Shown here: positions 33,441 to 42,690 of the stretch, piece by piece | Position numbering within the stretch: the first letter of the stretch is position 1 | Layout: each line of letters starts with the position of its first letter | Assembly: GCF_003260195.1 (NCBI RefSeq) | Contig: NZ_QEIH01000001.1 | Coordinates: 124,001 to 188,000, forward strand | Reading direction: 5' to 3' | DNA length: 64,000 nt | DNA from: Lutibacter citreus | GTDB taxonomy: Bacteria; Bacteroidota; Bacteroidia; Flavobacteriales; Flavobacteriaceae | Made by a program: the position numbers and the translations under genes | Notes under the pieces: model-generated | The model's input: the letters and a program-made list of their open reading frames with translations, nothing else | Told to the model about the DNA's origin: nothing | The model's database searches: none

Positions 33441-35996
33441 TTAAAATTGTTGTCCAATTATAAAGTGAGTTTGCCAACCTGATTTTTCAGTTCCTCCAAG
33501 AGCAGGATCAAAACCGTGAGCAAAATCAATACCTAATAATCCAAAAGCAGGCATAAAAATTCTTAAACCTAATCCCGCGGATCTTTTCATTTCAAAAGGA
33601 TTAAAATTACTAAACCCATCATATGAATTACCAGCCTCTACAAATCCAAGAGCATAAATTGAAGCTGATGGTTTTAAGGTTATTGGATAACGAAGTTCCA
33701 TTTGAAATTTATTATAAATTGTTCCACCTGCAGATGTAGATAGTTGTCCGTTTTCATAACCTCTTAAGGCTATAGTTTCTCTACCATCTAATTGATAAGA
33801 AGCCATACCATCACCACCAACAAAAAATCTTTCAAAAGGCGAATCACCTAATTTTTTATTATAGTTACCTAAAAAGCCGAACTCTGCATTAGACATTAAA
33901 ACAAGATCTTTAGTTAAAGCAGTATACCATTTTCCTTTAAAGCTAGCTTTATAATATTCCAACCATTTGTATTTTTCTTGATCATCAATAGTTTCATAAT
34001 CTTTATTATTTACTAATGAATATGGGAAAGTTATTTTGGCTCCTATACTAAAATCAGACCCAGATTTTGGAAATATTGGGTTTGGTCCGGCAGAACTTCT
34101 ACCTAAAGTTATGTTATATGCTAAATTGTTTGATTTTCCTGTTGAAAATGAAAAAGTTGAAATTGGATAATCTTTTAAATCATATAATTGGTAGCTAATA
34201 CTCTGAGATAATGTAAAATAGTTATCTGGCCATTTTAAACGTTGTCCCAATCCAATAGAAGCACCTACAATATTTAAACGCTGATCTTTATCTACTTTAT
34301 TGGTGTAATAATCGTATTTAAATTGTTTAGAATTGTATATTGAAAATGATAAAGATCTTGGTTTTTTACCACCAAGCCAAGGTTCAGTAAATGAGAAACT
34401 TGAAGTTGTATAATATCTACTTTTTTGTAATCTTAAAGCTAATGTTTGTCCATCACCCATTGGTAATGGTTTATATGCCTTTTTATTGAATATATTTCTA
34501 GTAGAAAAGTTATTAAAAGATAAACCAAGAGTTCCTATAAATGATCCTCCTCCATAACCACCTTGCAGTTCTATTTGACTAGATCCTTTTTCAGCAACTT
34601 GATAATCAATATCTACAGTTTTATCACTGTGATTTGGTTTTATGTCTGGAGTAATAGCTTCGGCATCAAAGAAACCTAATTGACCAATCTCTCTAATTGT
34701 TCTAATAATATCAGCTTTACTATATAAATAACCTGGTTTAGTTGCAATTTCACGATAAATTACGTGGTCATTAGTTCTATCATTACCGTTTACGGTAACT
34801 TTTCTTATTTTAGTTTGTTGATCTTCGTATATTCTAATTTCAACATCAATAGAATCATTATTTACTCTTGTTTCAACAGGTAAAACACGTGAAAATAAAT
34901 AACCATTATTTTGATAAACAGTTGCAATATCTTCAGAATCTGGTGATCCATCTCCGGTAACTCTTTCTTTTAAAACTTTACCGTTGTATGTATCTCCTTT
35001 TTCAATTCTTAATACTCTTTGAAGTTGTTCATCTGTATATTTACTGTTTCCAATAAATTTAATATCTCCAAAAATATATTTTTTCCCTTCTTCAACTTTA
35101 AGATTTAAGTTTAATGTATTGTCATCATTCCAAGTTAATGAGTGATCAACAATTCTTGCATCTCTATGTCCTCTTTGGCTGTATGCATCTATTAAACTTT
35201 CTAAATCTTCTTTAAAATCAGCTTCAATGTATTTAGATCCTTTCCAAAATCTTCCTAACATTTTCTTTTTGGTGTTTTTCATTGCTTTACGCAATTTTTT
35301 ACCTGAAAAAGCTTCATTACCTTCAAAAGTGATGTTTTTTATTTTAATTTTTTCTCCTTTATCAATATGAATTAACATATCAACAGCATTTACTTCAGAA
35401 GTATCTTTTTTGGTATTTAAAGTAACTTTTGTTTTTAGAAATCCTTTTTCTTGGTATTTCTTTTTAAAGTAATTTGAAGTAGTTACAACTAAGTTGTCTG
35501 TAACCATTGCCCCTTTTTTAAGTTCGGCATCTTTTTTAAGCTCTTTAGCTTTACCTTCTTTTACTCCAGAAATGGTAATATTATTTAACTGAGGAAGTTC
35601 TTCAACATCAAACTCTAAGTAAGCAACGTTTCCGTCTATTTTAGCAATAAACACTTCAACATTACTAAATTGCTTGGTTTCGTATAATTTCTTTAAAGCA
35701 CTAGTTAACTTGTCTCCTGGGAGTTTAATTTCCTGACCAACCTTAAGGCCACTAAAAACTCTAACAGTTTGTTCTTCAAATTTAATAAGACCGTTAACTT
35801 TCATTCCTCCTAATTCATACGACCTTTCTTTTATAAAAGCAGTATTTAAATCGATAGGAGTAATAGAGTCTTGTTTTACTTCAGAATTCGTATTTTCAAC
35901 ATTTTTATCATTATTTTTTTGTTCTTCCTGCGCATATAACGAGTTAAAACTAAAAATAATTGAAAAAAGTAAAAGAGCTATTTTAAAATTATTCAT
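33441..35996 (-). CDS. bamA: Outer membrane protein assembly factor BamA
   Basis: An 851-residue Omp85 protein that inserts beta-barrel proteins into the outer membrane. A signal peptide ends in SLYAQ (~residue 23), followed by a short polar linker and five POTRA domains (~60-440; for example NITISGVKEGKAKELKKDA and KNITFEGNEAFSGKKLRKAM). The C-terminal beta-barrel (~460-851) has strand patterns such as QGGYGGGSFIGTLGLSF and ends HFIIGQQF with a terminal Phe as required for barrel insertion. It overlaps uppS by 4 bp (ATGA-type coupling). OmpH/Skp genes follow on the same strand. Confidence 0.95.
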   Translation of the reverse strand: MNNFKIALLLFSIIFSFNSLYAQEEQKNNDKNVENTNSEVKQDSITPIDLNTAFIKERSYELGGMKVNGLIKFEEQTVRVFSGLKVGQEIKLPGDKLTSALKKLYETKQFSNVEVFIAKIDGNVAYLEFDVEELPQLNNITISGVKEGKAKELKKDAELKKGAMVTDNLVVTTSNYFKKKYQEKGFLKTKVTLNTKKDTSEVNAVDMLIHIDKGEKIKIKNITFEGNEAFSGKKLRKAMKNTKKKMLGRFWKGSKYIEADFKEDLESLIDAYSQRGHRDARIVDHSLTWNDDNTLNLNLKVEEGKKYIFGDIKFIGNSKYTDEQLQRVLRIEKGDTYNGKVLKERVTGDGSPDSEDIATVYQNNGYLFSRVLPVETRVNNDSIDVEIRIYEDQQTKIRKVTVNGNDRTNDHVIYREIATKPGYLYSKADIIRTIREIGQLGFFDAEAITPDIKPNHSDKTVDIDYQVAEKGSSQIELQGGYGGGSFIGTLGLSFNNFSTRNIFNKKAYKPLPMGDGQTLALRLQKSRYYTTSSFSFTEPWLGGKKPRSLSFSIYNSKQFKYDYYTNKVDKDQRLNIVGASIGLGQRLKWPDNYFTLSQSISYQLYDLKDYPISTFSFSTGKSNNLAYNITLGRSSAGPNPIFPKSGSDFSIGAKITFPYSLVNNKDYETIDDQEKYKWLEYYKASFKGKWYTALTKDLVLMSNAEFGFLGNYNKKLGDSPFERFFVGGDGMASYQLDGRETIALRGYENGQLSTSAGGTIYNKFQMELRYPITLKPSASIYALGFVEAGNSYDGFSNFNPFEMKRSAGLGLRIFMPAFGLLGIDFAHGFDPALGGTEKSGWQTHFIIGQQF

Positions 35997-36745
35997 TGAT
36001 TTTTTTCAATTTGTTCGCTTGTTTTTCCAAACCTTCTTTCTCTGTTCTGATATTCCAAAACGGCATTGTATAGATTTTCTTTTTTAAAATCAGGCCAAAG
36101 TGTATTTGTAAAATACAATTCGGCGTATGCAATTTGCCACAATAAAAAATTGCTAATTCTTTGTTCGCCACTTGTTCGAATTAAAAAATCAACATCTGGC
36201 AAAGAAAACGTATATAAATGATTATTAATAATATTTTCGTTAATTTCTTCAATGGCTAATTGATTATTAACAACTTTTTTTGATATATTTTTGATAACAT
36301 TAACAATTTCATCGCGCGCCCCATAACTTAAAGCTATTGTTAGTGTTAATGCGGTATTGTTTTTTGTTTTTTCTTTAACTTCTTTTAACTCTTTTTGAGC
36401 ACTTTTAGGTAAATCATTTAGGTTTCCAATTGTACCAAGTTTAATGTTATTTTCTTGAAGAGATTTAAGTTCTTTTTTAAGAGATGAGACAAGTAAGCTC
36501 ATTAATGTTTTGACTTCTAATTTTGGACGATTCCAATTTTCTGTAGAAAAAGCATATAGTGTTAAATATTTGATTCCTAAATCTCCAGAAGCTTCAATTA
36601 CTTCACGAACTGAATTAACACCGTTTTTATGTCCAAAAATTCTTGGTTCATTTTTTTGCTTGGCCCAACGTCCGTTACCATCCATAATTATAGCAAGATG
36701 AGTTGGAACTTTATTTTTTAATATTTGGGCTTTTAAATTTTCCAT
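35993..36745 (-). CDS. uppS: Undecaprenyl diphosphate synthase (isoprenyl transferase)
   Basis: A 250-residue cis-prenyltransferase that builds the C55 lipid carrier for cell-wall and polysaccharide synthesis. Motifs: LAIIMDGNGRWAKQ with the catalytic Asp, GHKNGVNSVREV, YGARDEIVN and DVDFLIRTSGEQRISNFLLWQ near the C-terminus. It overlaps the DUF6089 stop by 1 nt (TAATG) and bamA by 4 bp, so these genes are translationally coupled. Production of the lipid carrier and of BamA from one unit is a typical Flavobacteriia arrangement. Confidence 0.96.
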   Translation of the reverse strand: MENLKAQILKNKVPTHLAIIMDGNGRWAKQKNEPRIFGHKNGVNSVREVIEASGDLGIKYLTLYAFSTENWNRPKLEVKTLMSLLVSSLKKELKSLQENNIKLGTIGNLNDLPKSAQKELKEVKEKTKNNTALTLTIALSYGARDEIVNVIKNISKKVVNNQLAIEEINENIINNHLYTFSLPDVDFLIRTSGEQRISNFLLWQIAYAELYFTNTLWPDFKKENLYNAVLEYQNRERRFGKTSEQIEKNQ

Positions 36746-37425
36746 TAGTAAGGGGTTGAGTAACAGGGAGGTCTTCCAAAAGAGTAAACTAAAGAAAAGC
36801 CACTAAAAACGTACCAATCATTGCTGTTTGGGTTACCAAAAGTTAGGGCTTTTATTTTTGGATTATTATAATCTAAATCATCTTCAAAAGTATATCTAGC
36901 TCTCACTTCAAAGGCTATAGCAAAATCTCCAAATAATTTAGATTTATATCCAACTCCAAATGGAACTGAAAATGATGTTTTTGATTCGTATTCATAGTTG
37001 GACGGATCTGTACCGCTTACAATAGTGCTATAATTAAATGCAGCTATTTCAACTAATATATAGGGTGTGCGTGTTTTTTTGTAATCATCTAAATTATATT
37101 CAAAATAATTAAACTCCATACCAAGAGCCAATTCTTTAATGCTGTTTTTAAATTTAAGTGCTCTTAAATTTCTATAACTATTATTAGAATCTGCATCGTC
37201 TGCTACTAATTGAGACATAGTAAATGTTCCTCTTAGAGCAACTCTAGGGTTTATATTCTTTTTGTAAATAACCCCTCCCATAAGACTATTTGGGTTAATA
37301 TAGGTTTCAGAACCTATATCACCAATATAATTACTTCCTCCCAAAATAATACCTACTTCATTTATTTGAGAATGTGAAGTTGTTGTTAAACAGACAAGTG
37401 CGATAAGAAAAATTATTCTTTTCAT
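36745..37425 (-). CDS. DUF6089 family outer membrane protein
   Basis: A 226-residue protein of the DUF6089 family, conserved ahead of uppS and bamA in Flavobacteriia. Signal peptide MKRIIFLIALVCLTTTSHSQ, then an eight-strand-like beta-barrel (VGIILGGSNYIGDIG; VALRGTFTMSQLVADD; FAIAFEVRARYTF), ending GRPPCYSTPY. The role is unknown; an outer membrane location is inferred. I start it at 37425: a longer frame to 37443 would overlap the -7 box at 37441-37448. Confidence 0.85.
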   Translation of the reverse strand: MKRIIFLIALVCLTTTSHSQINEVGIILGGSNYIGDIGSETYINPNSLMGGVIYKKNINPRVALRGTFTMSQLVADDADSNNSYRNLRALKFKNSIKELALGMEFNYFEYNLDDYKKTRTPYILVEIAAFNYSTIVSGTDPSNYEYESKTSFSVPFGVGYKSKLFGDFAIAFEVRARYTFEDDLDYNNPKIKALTFGNPNSNDWYVFSGFSLVYSFGRPPCYSTPY

Positions 37426-37440
37426 ATATAAAATAGCGTG

Positions 37441-37448
37441 CAAATATA
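37441..37448 (-). promoter_or_regulatory. Predicted -7 box for DUF6089-uppS-bamA unit
   Basis: On the minus strand TATATTTG (37448-37441) matches TAnnTTTG, 15 bp before the chosen start. Suggests that the envelope operon starts here, separate from nadK. Confidence 0.5.
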
Positions 37449-37558
37449 AATAAATCTATTTGCTTTTAGAAGTTAAACAAAGTCTTTTTTGATAAACTCT
37501 TTATATATATAATTATTGTGGTAAAATTAAGTATCTATTGTATGTGATATATTTTGAG

Positions 37559-38440
37559 TTAGTTACGTGTATCCTGACCCCAAAGTAGTTTTTCTCTCAA
37601 TGTTTTTAAAAAGGTTTGCTCGTTAAACTGAACCATTTTTAAATTAAAATCAGCTTTTTGAACGGTAATCTCTGAATGATTATTTATTGTTGTAATTCTA
37701 GAGTCTAATGATAAGAAAAATTCATTTTCCCTACCAGTAACAGTAAACCTGATGTTTGTTTCATCTGGCACAACAAGAGGTCTTGCATTTAGATTGTGTG
37801 GGGCAATTGGAGTTAAAACAAAACTTTTTGCGTGAGGTGTTATAATTGGTCCTCCGCAGCTTAGAGAATACCCTGTAGAGCCTGTTGGTGTAGAGATTAT
37901 TAAGCCATCTGCCCAATATGAATTTAAAAATTCGCCATCTAAAAATGTTTTTATGGTAATCATAGAGGCCGTGTTTTTCCTGCTTACTGAAACTTCATTT
38001 AAAGCAAAATTAATTGAGGCTAAACTTTCTATATTAGGCGATGTTGAAACACTTAAAAGGGTGCGTTCCTTTAATTCGTATTCTTTTTTTATTAATAATT
38101 CAACAGCTTTTAAAATATTTTCTTTTTGAATTGTAGCTAAAAAACCAAGTCTTCCTGTATTAATACCAACTATTGGAATATTTGAAGACCTTATAAATGT
38201 AACAGCTCTTAATATTGTACCATCACCACCAATTGTAAATATAAAATCAAATGAATTATTTAAATCCTTATAGGTAGTAAAGGTTTTGTAGTTATTAATT
38301 TTTATATGATTTTTAAGTTCTGAATAATAATTGTCTTCTATTAGTACTTCAATGTTGTTTTTGTTTAAAACATCAAATAGTTCAGTTATATAAGGTTTGT
38401 CTTCACTTTTATAAAATTGAGCATATACGGCAACTTTCAT
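37559..38440 (-). CDS. nadK: NAD kinase
   Basis: A 293-residue kinase that phosphorylates NAD to NADP. The nucleotide-binding motif FTIGGDGTILRAV (~64-76), GINTGRLGFLATI, NEVSVSR and GLIISTPTGSTGYSLSCGGPI (~175-195) are diagnostic. Length is standard. It lies 2 bp after the CBS-domain gene, so the two are co-transcribed. The next unit downstream (DUF6089) has its own predicted promoter. Confidence 0.96.
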   Translation of the reverse strand: MKVAVYAQFYKSEDKPYITELFDVLNKNNIEVLIEDNYYSELKNHIKINNYKTFTTYKDLNNSFDFIFTIGGDGTILRAVTFIRSSNIPIVGINTGRLGFLATIQKENILKAVELLIKKEYELKERTLLSVSTSPNIESLASINFALNEVSVSRKNTASMITIKTFLDGEFLNSYWADGLIISTPTGSTGYSLSCGGPIITPHAKSFVLTPIAPHNLNARPLVVPDETNIRFTVTGRENEFFLSLDSRITTINNHSEITVQKADFNLKMVQFNEQTFLKTLREKLLWGQDTRN

Positions 38441-38442
38441 TC

Positions 38443-39102
38443 TTAAATATTTAGGTATTTCTGTAAGTATTCTGAGCGTTCTTTTAAATCTTCTAAATAA
38501 TAATCTTCTTCATGATTAGATAGAATTGTATACTCGTATCTTCTAAATGCTTGAATAATTTCATTCACATCCTGAGAAGTGAATTTTATTATTATTTTTA
38601 CAGTAGTTGCATTTTTTTCAGAAATAAAAATTCCTAAAACTTTGCCGCTATTCGATTCAATAATTTGGCATACTTGACTAAACGAAAAATCAGTAATTTC
38701 TTTTTCAAGCCTTAAAACTACGCCTTCTTCATTTAAAAAAGGTGTTTCATTGTAAATATGTAAAATGTCAATTAAATCAAAATAGCCAATATATTTTTTA
38801 CTAGAATTAACAACGGGTATTAAGTTAGCTTCGTTAGAGGCAAATACTTTTATTAAATCCAATACATTATTTATTTCTTCAGTAAGAAATAAACTAAATA
38901 AATATTGAAAGTACCCAATCTCTTTATCGTCTTCATCAATAGATAAAATATCTGTACGTGAAATTAATCCAATTAATAGATTATTCTTAACTATAGGAAA
39001 ATGAGAATATTCATTTGAGCTAAAAAAAGATTTTACATCTGAAACTTTAGATTCTAAAGTTAAAGGTGGGAATTCTTTTAATATGAATGAGGTTATATCC
39101 AT
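38443..39102 (-). CDS. CBS-domain protein
   Basis: A 219-residue protein with two CBS domains (~1-60 and ~70-125). Visible patterns are VKSFFSSNEYSHFPIVKNNLLIGLISRTDILS and NLIPVVNSSKKYIGYFDLIDIL. The last ~90 residues form an ACT-like or mixed alpha/beta tail (EKEITDFSFSQVCQIIESN...). CBS pairs bind adenine nucleotides and regulate partners; direct coupling with nadK, 2 bp downstream, suggests sensing of nucleotide state, which is inference. Divergent from pdxJ. Confidence 0.88.
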   Translation of the reverse strand: MDITSFILKEFPPLTLESKVSDVKSFFSSNEYSHFPIVKNNLLIGLISRTDILSIDEDDKEIGYFQYLFSLFLTEEINNVLDLIKVFASNEANLIPVVNSSKKYIGYFDLIDILHIYNETPFLNEEGVVLRLEKEITDFSFSQVCQIIESNSGKVLGIFISEKNATTVKIIIKFTSQDVNEIIQAFRRYEYTILSNHEEDYYLEDLKERSEYLQKYLNI

Positions 39103-39162
39103 TGGCTTACTTTTATACTACAAATTAATCAAAAATAAAACCAAAAACATATTCTTAGTTCG

Positions 39163-39170
39163 TAAATTTG
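39163..39170 (+). promoter_or_regulatory. Predicted -7 box for pdxJ
   Basis: TAAATTTG matches TAnnTTTG and is followed by GCAAA, the same context as the leuC box, 31 bp before the pdxJ ATG. Confidence 0.5.
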
Positions 39171-39201
39171 CAAACTGAGTTAAATTATTAAGATTTTAAG
39201 T

Positions 39202-39918
39202 ATGACAAAATTAAGTGTAAATGTTAATAAAATTGCAACATTAAGAAATTCTAGAGGAGCAGATTTTCCAAATGTGGTTAAAGTATCAACTGATATTGAG
39301 GCTTTTGGAGCCGAAGGAATTACAATTCATCCAAGGCCTGATGAACGTCATATAAGATATAAAGATGCATATGATTTAAAGAAAATTGTTACAACAGAAT
39401 TTAATATAGAAGGGAACCCAATTAAAAAGTTTATGGATTTGGTGCTAGATGTCAATCCAACTCAAGTAACATTAGTTCCTGATGGGGTAGATGCTGTTAC
39501 ATCAAATGCTGGTTGGGATACAATAACTAATAAATCTTTTTTACAGGAAATAATTTCTGAATTTAAATCTAAAGGAATAAGAACCTCTATTTTTGTTGAT
39601 CCAGATTTAAAAATGATTGAAGGAGCAGCTGAAACTGGTGCAGATAGAGTTGAATTGTATACCGAAGATTTTGCAACGCAATATTCATTAGGAAATAAAG
39701 AAGCTATAAAACCTTATACAAACGGTGCCGTTTTAGCTACAAAGTTAGGTTTGGGTATTAATGCTGGACACGATTTAAGTTTAGACAATATAAAATTCTT
39801 TGCTGAAAACATTCCTAATTTAAAGGAGGTTTCAATAGGACATGCATTAATTACGGAATCTCTTTATCTTGGTTTAGAAAATGTAATAAATATGTATAAA
39901 CACAGATTAAAGCTTTAA
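39202..39918 (+). CDS. pdxJ: Pyridoxine 5'-phosphate synthase
   Basis: A 238-residue TIM-barrel enzyme that condenses 1-deoxyxylulose 5-phosphate with aminoacetone 3-phosphate to form pyridoxine 5'-phosphate. Signature stretches: LSVNVNKIATLRNSRG, GITIHPRPDERHIR, VTLVPDG and NAGHDLSLDN (near the C-terminus), all typical of PdxJ. Length matches the family. It is divergent from the CBS/nadK unit and 13 bp before an esterase gene. Confidence 0.97.
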   Translation: MTKLSVNVNKIATLRNSRGADFPNVVKVSTDIEAFGAEGITIHPRPDERHIRYKDAYDLKKIVTTEFNIEGNPIKKFMDLVLDVNPTQVTLVPDGVDAVTSNAGWDTITNKSFLQEIISEFKSKGIRTSIFVDPDLKMIEGAAETGADRVELYTEDFATQYSLGNKEAIKPYTNGAVLATKLGLGINAGHDLSLDNIKFFAENIPNLKEVSIGHALITESLYLGLENVINMYKHRLKL

Positions 39919-39931
39919 AAAATTTTGGAAT

Positions 39932-40696
39932 ATGGAACTATTACATTCAACCATAATTGGTAAAGGGGAACCTTTGCTTATTTTACATGGATATTTAGGA
40001 ATGAGCGACAATTGGAAAACTTTAGCTAATAAGTTTGCTGTAAAATTTGAAGTTCATATTATAGATCAAAGAAATCATGGGAGAAGTTTTCATTCAGATG
40101 AATTTGATTATGAGTTATTAGTTGAAGATTTATACAATTATATAGTTGATAAGGGTTTACAGAAAGTAAATATACTTGGGCATTCAATGGGAGGTAAAGT
40201 GGCAATGCTTTTTGCTGTAAATTACCCAGAATTATTAAATAAATTAATTGTTGCTGATATAGCCCCAAAATATTACAAGCCTCATCACGAATATATTTTA
40301 GCAGCCTTAAATGTGGTGAATTTTGAGATTCAGGATACTCGAAAAAAAGTTGAGGAAATATTAAAAATTTACATTAAAGAGCCCGGAATACTTCAGTTTT
40401 TATTAAAAAATGTATACCATAAAACAAAGAATAAACTAGCGTTTAGGTTTAATCTTCAAAGTTTAACAGATAATAATAGTGAAATAGGAGAAGCCTTGCC
40501 ATCTTTTACAAATTTTGAAGGAGATACCTTATTTTTAAAAGGTGAAAACTCAAATTATATTGAGAAAGAAGATGAAGGATTGATTGATGCTCATTTTCCA
40601 AATTCAAAAATTATAACTGTCAAAAATGCAGGGCATTGGCTTCATGCTGAGAATCCTACTCAGTTTTATGATGAAGTTGTCACCTTTTTAGAGTAA
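39932..40696 (+). CDS. Alpha/beta-hydrolase (YbfF-like esterase)
   Basis: A 254-residue cytosolic alpha/beta hydrolase. Motifs: LHGYLGMSDNWKTL (oxyanion loop), IIDQRNHGRS, the nucleophile elbow ILGHSMGGKVAM (Ser ~99) and the catalytic His in KNAGHWLHAENP. The DQRNHG and GHSMGG pattern resembles YbfF-type acyl-CoA/carboxyl esterases. Natural substrate is unknown. It follows pdxJ by 13 bp, as often in Flavobacteriia, suggesting co-expression rather than a known pathway link. Confidence 0.87.
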   Translation: MELLHSTIIGKGEPLLILHGYLGMSDNWKTLANKFAVKFEVHIIDQRNHGRSFHSDEFDYELLVEDLYNYIVDKGLQKVNILGHSMGGKVAMLFAVNYPELLNKLIVADIAPKYYKPHHEYILAALNVVNFEIQDTRKKVEEILKIYIKEPGILQFLLKNVYHKTKNKLAFRFNLQSLTDNNSEIGEALPSFTNFEGDTLFLKGENSNYIEKEDEGLIDAHFPNSKIITVKNAGHWLHAENPTQFYDEVVTFLE

Positions 40697-40750
40697 TTAA
40701 ATAATTGGCATAATTATAGTTAAATTGTTAGCATATTATAAATTTATATT

Positions 40751-41104
40751 ATGAAAACAATTTTAAAAATATTATTAACGGCAATAGCAGTAGTTGTAAT
40801 TGCTGAATTTTTGCCGGGAATTTCATTAACAGAAGGTTATAAAAGCGCAATAATAGTAGCTGTTGTATTAGGGCTATTGCGTATAACCGTAAAACCAATA
40901 CTTATATTTTTCACATTGCCAGCCACAATTTTAACATTAGGGTTGTTCTTATTAGTTATTAATGCAGTAATAATAATGCTGGCAGGTTACTTTGTTTCTG
41001 GATTTGTGGTTTCGGGTTTTTGGGTAGCATTGCTTTTTAGTTTGCTATTGTCTCTGTTTCAATCTATTTTGTATTCATTTTTAAAAGAAAATAAAGAAAA
41101 ATAG
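40751..41104 (+). CDS. Phage holin family / YvlD-like small membrane protein
   Basis: A 117-residue inner-membrane protein with four predicted helices, among them ILLTAIAVVVIAEFLPG, SAIIVAVVLGLLRITVKPIL and LGLFLLVINAVIIMLAG. The RITVKPIL motif between helices 2 and 3 is typical of the family named 'phage holin family' (COG1950). Despite the name it is a chromosomal housekeeping-type gene here, with no phage genes nearby. Function unknown. It lies 54 bp after the esterase gene. Confidence 0.82.
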   Translation: MKTILKILLTAIAVVVIAEFLPGISLTEGYKSAIIVAVVLGLLRITVKPILIFFTLPATILTLGLFLLVINAVIIMLAGYFVSGFVVSGFWVALLFSLLLSLFQSILYSFLKENKEK

Positions 41105-41126
41105 TTGAAATTGAACGGGTTAAATG

Positions 41127-41158
41127 TTTGTTAGGTGATTAAAAAAGTAGTACTTTTG
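41127..41158 (+). promoter_or_regulatory. Predicted promoter for trigger factor gene
   Basis: TTTG at 41127-41130 and TACTTTTG at 41151-41158 fit the Bacteroidota -33/-7 pattern with a 20-nt spacer, 39 bp before the tig ATG. Confidence 0.6.
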
Positions 41159-41197
41159 CACCCAATTTTGAATGATTTAAGTTAAAAACAACATAAA

Positions 41198-42520
41198 ATG
41201 AATATTACTAAAGAAAATGTTGATGCATTAAATGCAGTTGTGAAAGTTGAAATTTCAGCTGCTGATTACCAAGATAAGGTAGAAACGATATTACAAGACT
41301 ATCGTAAAAAAGCGGATATTCCAGGTTTTAGAAAAGGACTTGTTCCAATGGGAATGGTGAAAAAACAATATGGAAAATCTATAATGATTGATGAGGTAAA
41401 TAAATTATTACAAGAATCATTAAATAATTATTTAGTAGAAGAAAAATTAGATGTTTTAGGAAATCCATTACCTAAAATGCAAGAAGATTTTTCTTGGGAT
41501 ACTGAAGATTATTCGTTTGAATTTGAATTAGGTTTAGCGCCTCAATTTGAAGTAAACTTAGAAGCAAAAGAGAAAATTACTCAATATAATATTGTTGCAG
41601 ACGAAGAATTATTAAGTAAAGAAGTTGCAAATATTCAAAAACGTTTTGGGAAATTGGTTCCTAAAGAAGTTGTTGAAGAAGGTGTAGTTATTGCTGGTTC
41701 TTTTGCTAATGAAGAAAAAGGAATTGATAAAAAATCTAGTATTGAATTATCTGATATTAAAGGTAAGTCTAATCAAAAGATATTTATTGGAGCTAAAATA
41801 GGAGATGTTATTGAATTAAATTCTAAAGGATTATTTGATGACGATCATAAATTAATGGGAGCTTTAGGATTAGGTCATGATGAAATTCACGGTTTAGATA
41901 TTCCTTTAACTTTTACTGTTGAAGAAATTAATGTAACTGAACTTGCTGAAGTAAATCAAGAATTATTTGATAAAGTTTTTGGACCTGATGTTGTTAAGTC
42001 TGAGGAGGAGTTAAAAGAAAAAATTAAGGAAGATGCTGAAAAACAATTCCAAACACAAGCAGATCAACAATTATTAAACGCTGTAACTGAATATTTAGTT
42101 GAAAATACTAAATTTGATTTACCTGCAGATTTCTTAAAAAAATGGATAGCTGTTGCAGGTGAAAATCCATTATCTCCAGAACAAGCTTCTGAAGAATATG
42201 AAAAATCTGAAAAAGGATTACGTTACCAATTAATTGAAGGTAAAGTTTTAAAAGATAATGATATAAAACTTGATTTTGAAGAGTTAAAAGATTTTGCAAA
42301 AGGTTTTGTAAAAGCTCAAATGGCTCAATACGGGCAATTAAATCCAGAAGAAAAAGAATTGGATGATATTGTACAACGTGTATTAAGTAATCAAGATGAA
42401 GCTAAACGTTTGCAAGAGCAATTGATTAGTCAAAAATTATTAGCTTTTTATAAAGAGAAAATTACTTTTAAAGTTAAAGAAATGAACTACGAAGATTTTG
42501 TAAAAGAAGTTTACAAATAG
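41198..42520 (+). CDS. tig: Trigger factor chaperone
   Basis: A 440-residue ribosome-associated chaperone. The N-terminal ribosome-binding domain (~1-115) has the signature IPGFRKGLVPMGMVKKQYG (G-F-R-x-G). The middle peptidyl-prolyl isomerase domain (~150-245) is shorter and more diverged than in E. coli, as is usual for Bacteroidota, so isomerase activity is doubtful. The helical C-terminal arms (~250-440) are acidic and rich in Glu and Lys. It is preceded by a clear promoter and followed by a strong terminator, so it is a single-gene unit. Confidence 0.94.
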   Translation: MNITKENVDALNAVVKVEISAADYQDKVETILQDYRKKADIPGFRKGLVPMGMVKKQYGKSIMIDEVNKLLQESLNNYLVEEKLDVLGNPLPKMQEDFSWDTEDYSFEFELGLAPQFEVNLEAKEKITQYNIVADEELLSKEVANIQKRFGKLVPKEVVEEGVVIAGSFANEEKGIDKKSSIELSDIKGKSNQKIFIGAKIGDVIELNSKGLFDDDHKLMGALGLGHDEIHGLDIPLTFTVEEINVTELAEVNQELFDKVFGPDVVKSEEELKEKIKEDAEKQFQTQADQQLLNAVTEYLVENTKFDLPADFLKKWIAVAGENPLSPEQASEEYEKSEKGLRYQLIEGKVLKDNDIKLDFEELKDFAKGFVKAQMAQYGQLNPEEKELDDIVQRVLSNQDEAKRLQEQLISQKLLAFYKEKITFKVKEMNYEDFVKEVYK

Positions 42521-42538
42521 AATTCATTATCATATATT

Positions 42539-42572
42539 AAAAAGCCTCTGCAATTTGCAGAGGCTTTTTTTG
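42539..42572 (+). terminator. Rho-independent terminator after tig
   Basis: AAAGCCTCTGCAA pairs with TTGCAGAGGCTTT (42541-42565) and is followed by a T-run. Nearly the same frame (ATATATTAAAAAGCCT... AGGCTTTTTTTGTT) recurs at 43281-43320. Confidence 0.9.
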
Positions 42573-42690
42573 TTATTAATTTTATCAATTGTATGTTAGA
42601 GTTTTATTATAGTGTGTTTATGTAAGTCGTTTTTTTTTTAATTTAGAATCTTATAAATTAAAAATTGTTATGAATTGAAAAATAAAAAAC

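Noticed and set aside
40751..41104. Prophage holin
   Set aside because: The family is named 'phage holin' but the context is housekeeping and no phage gene is nearby.
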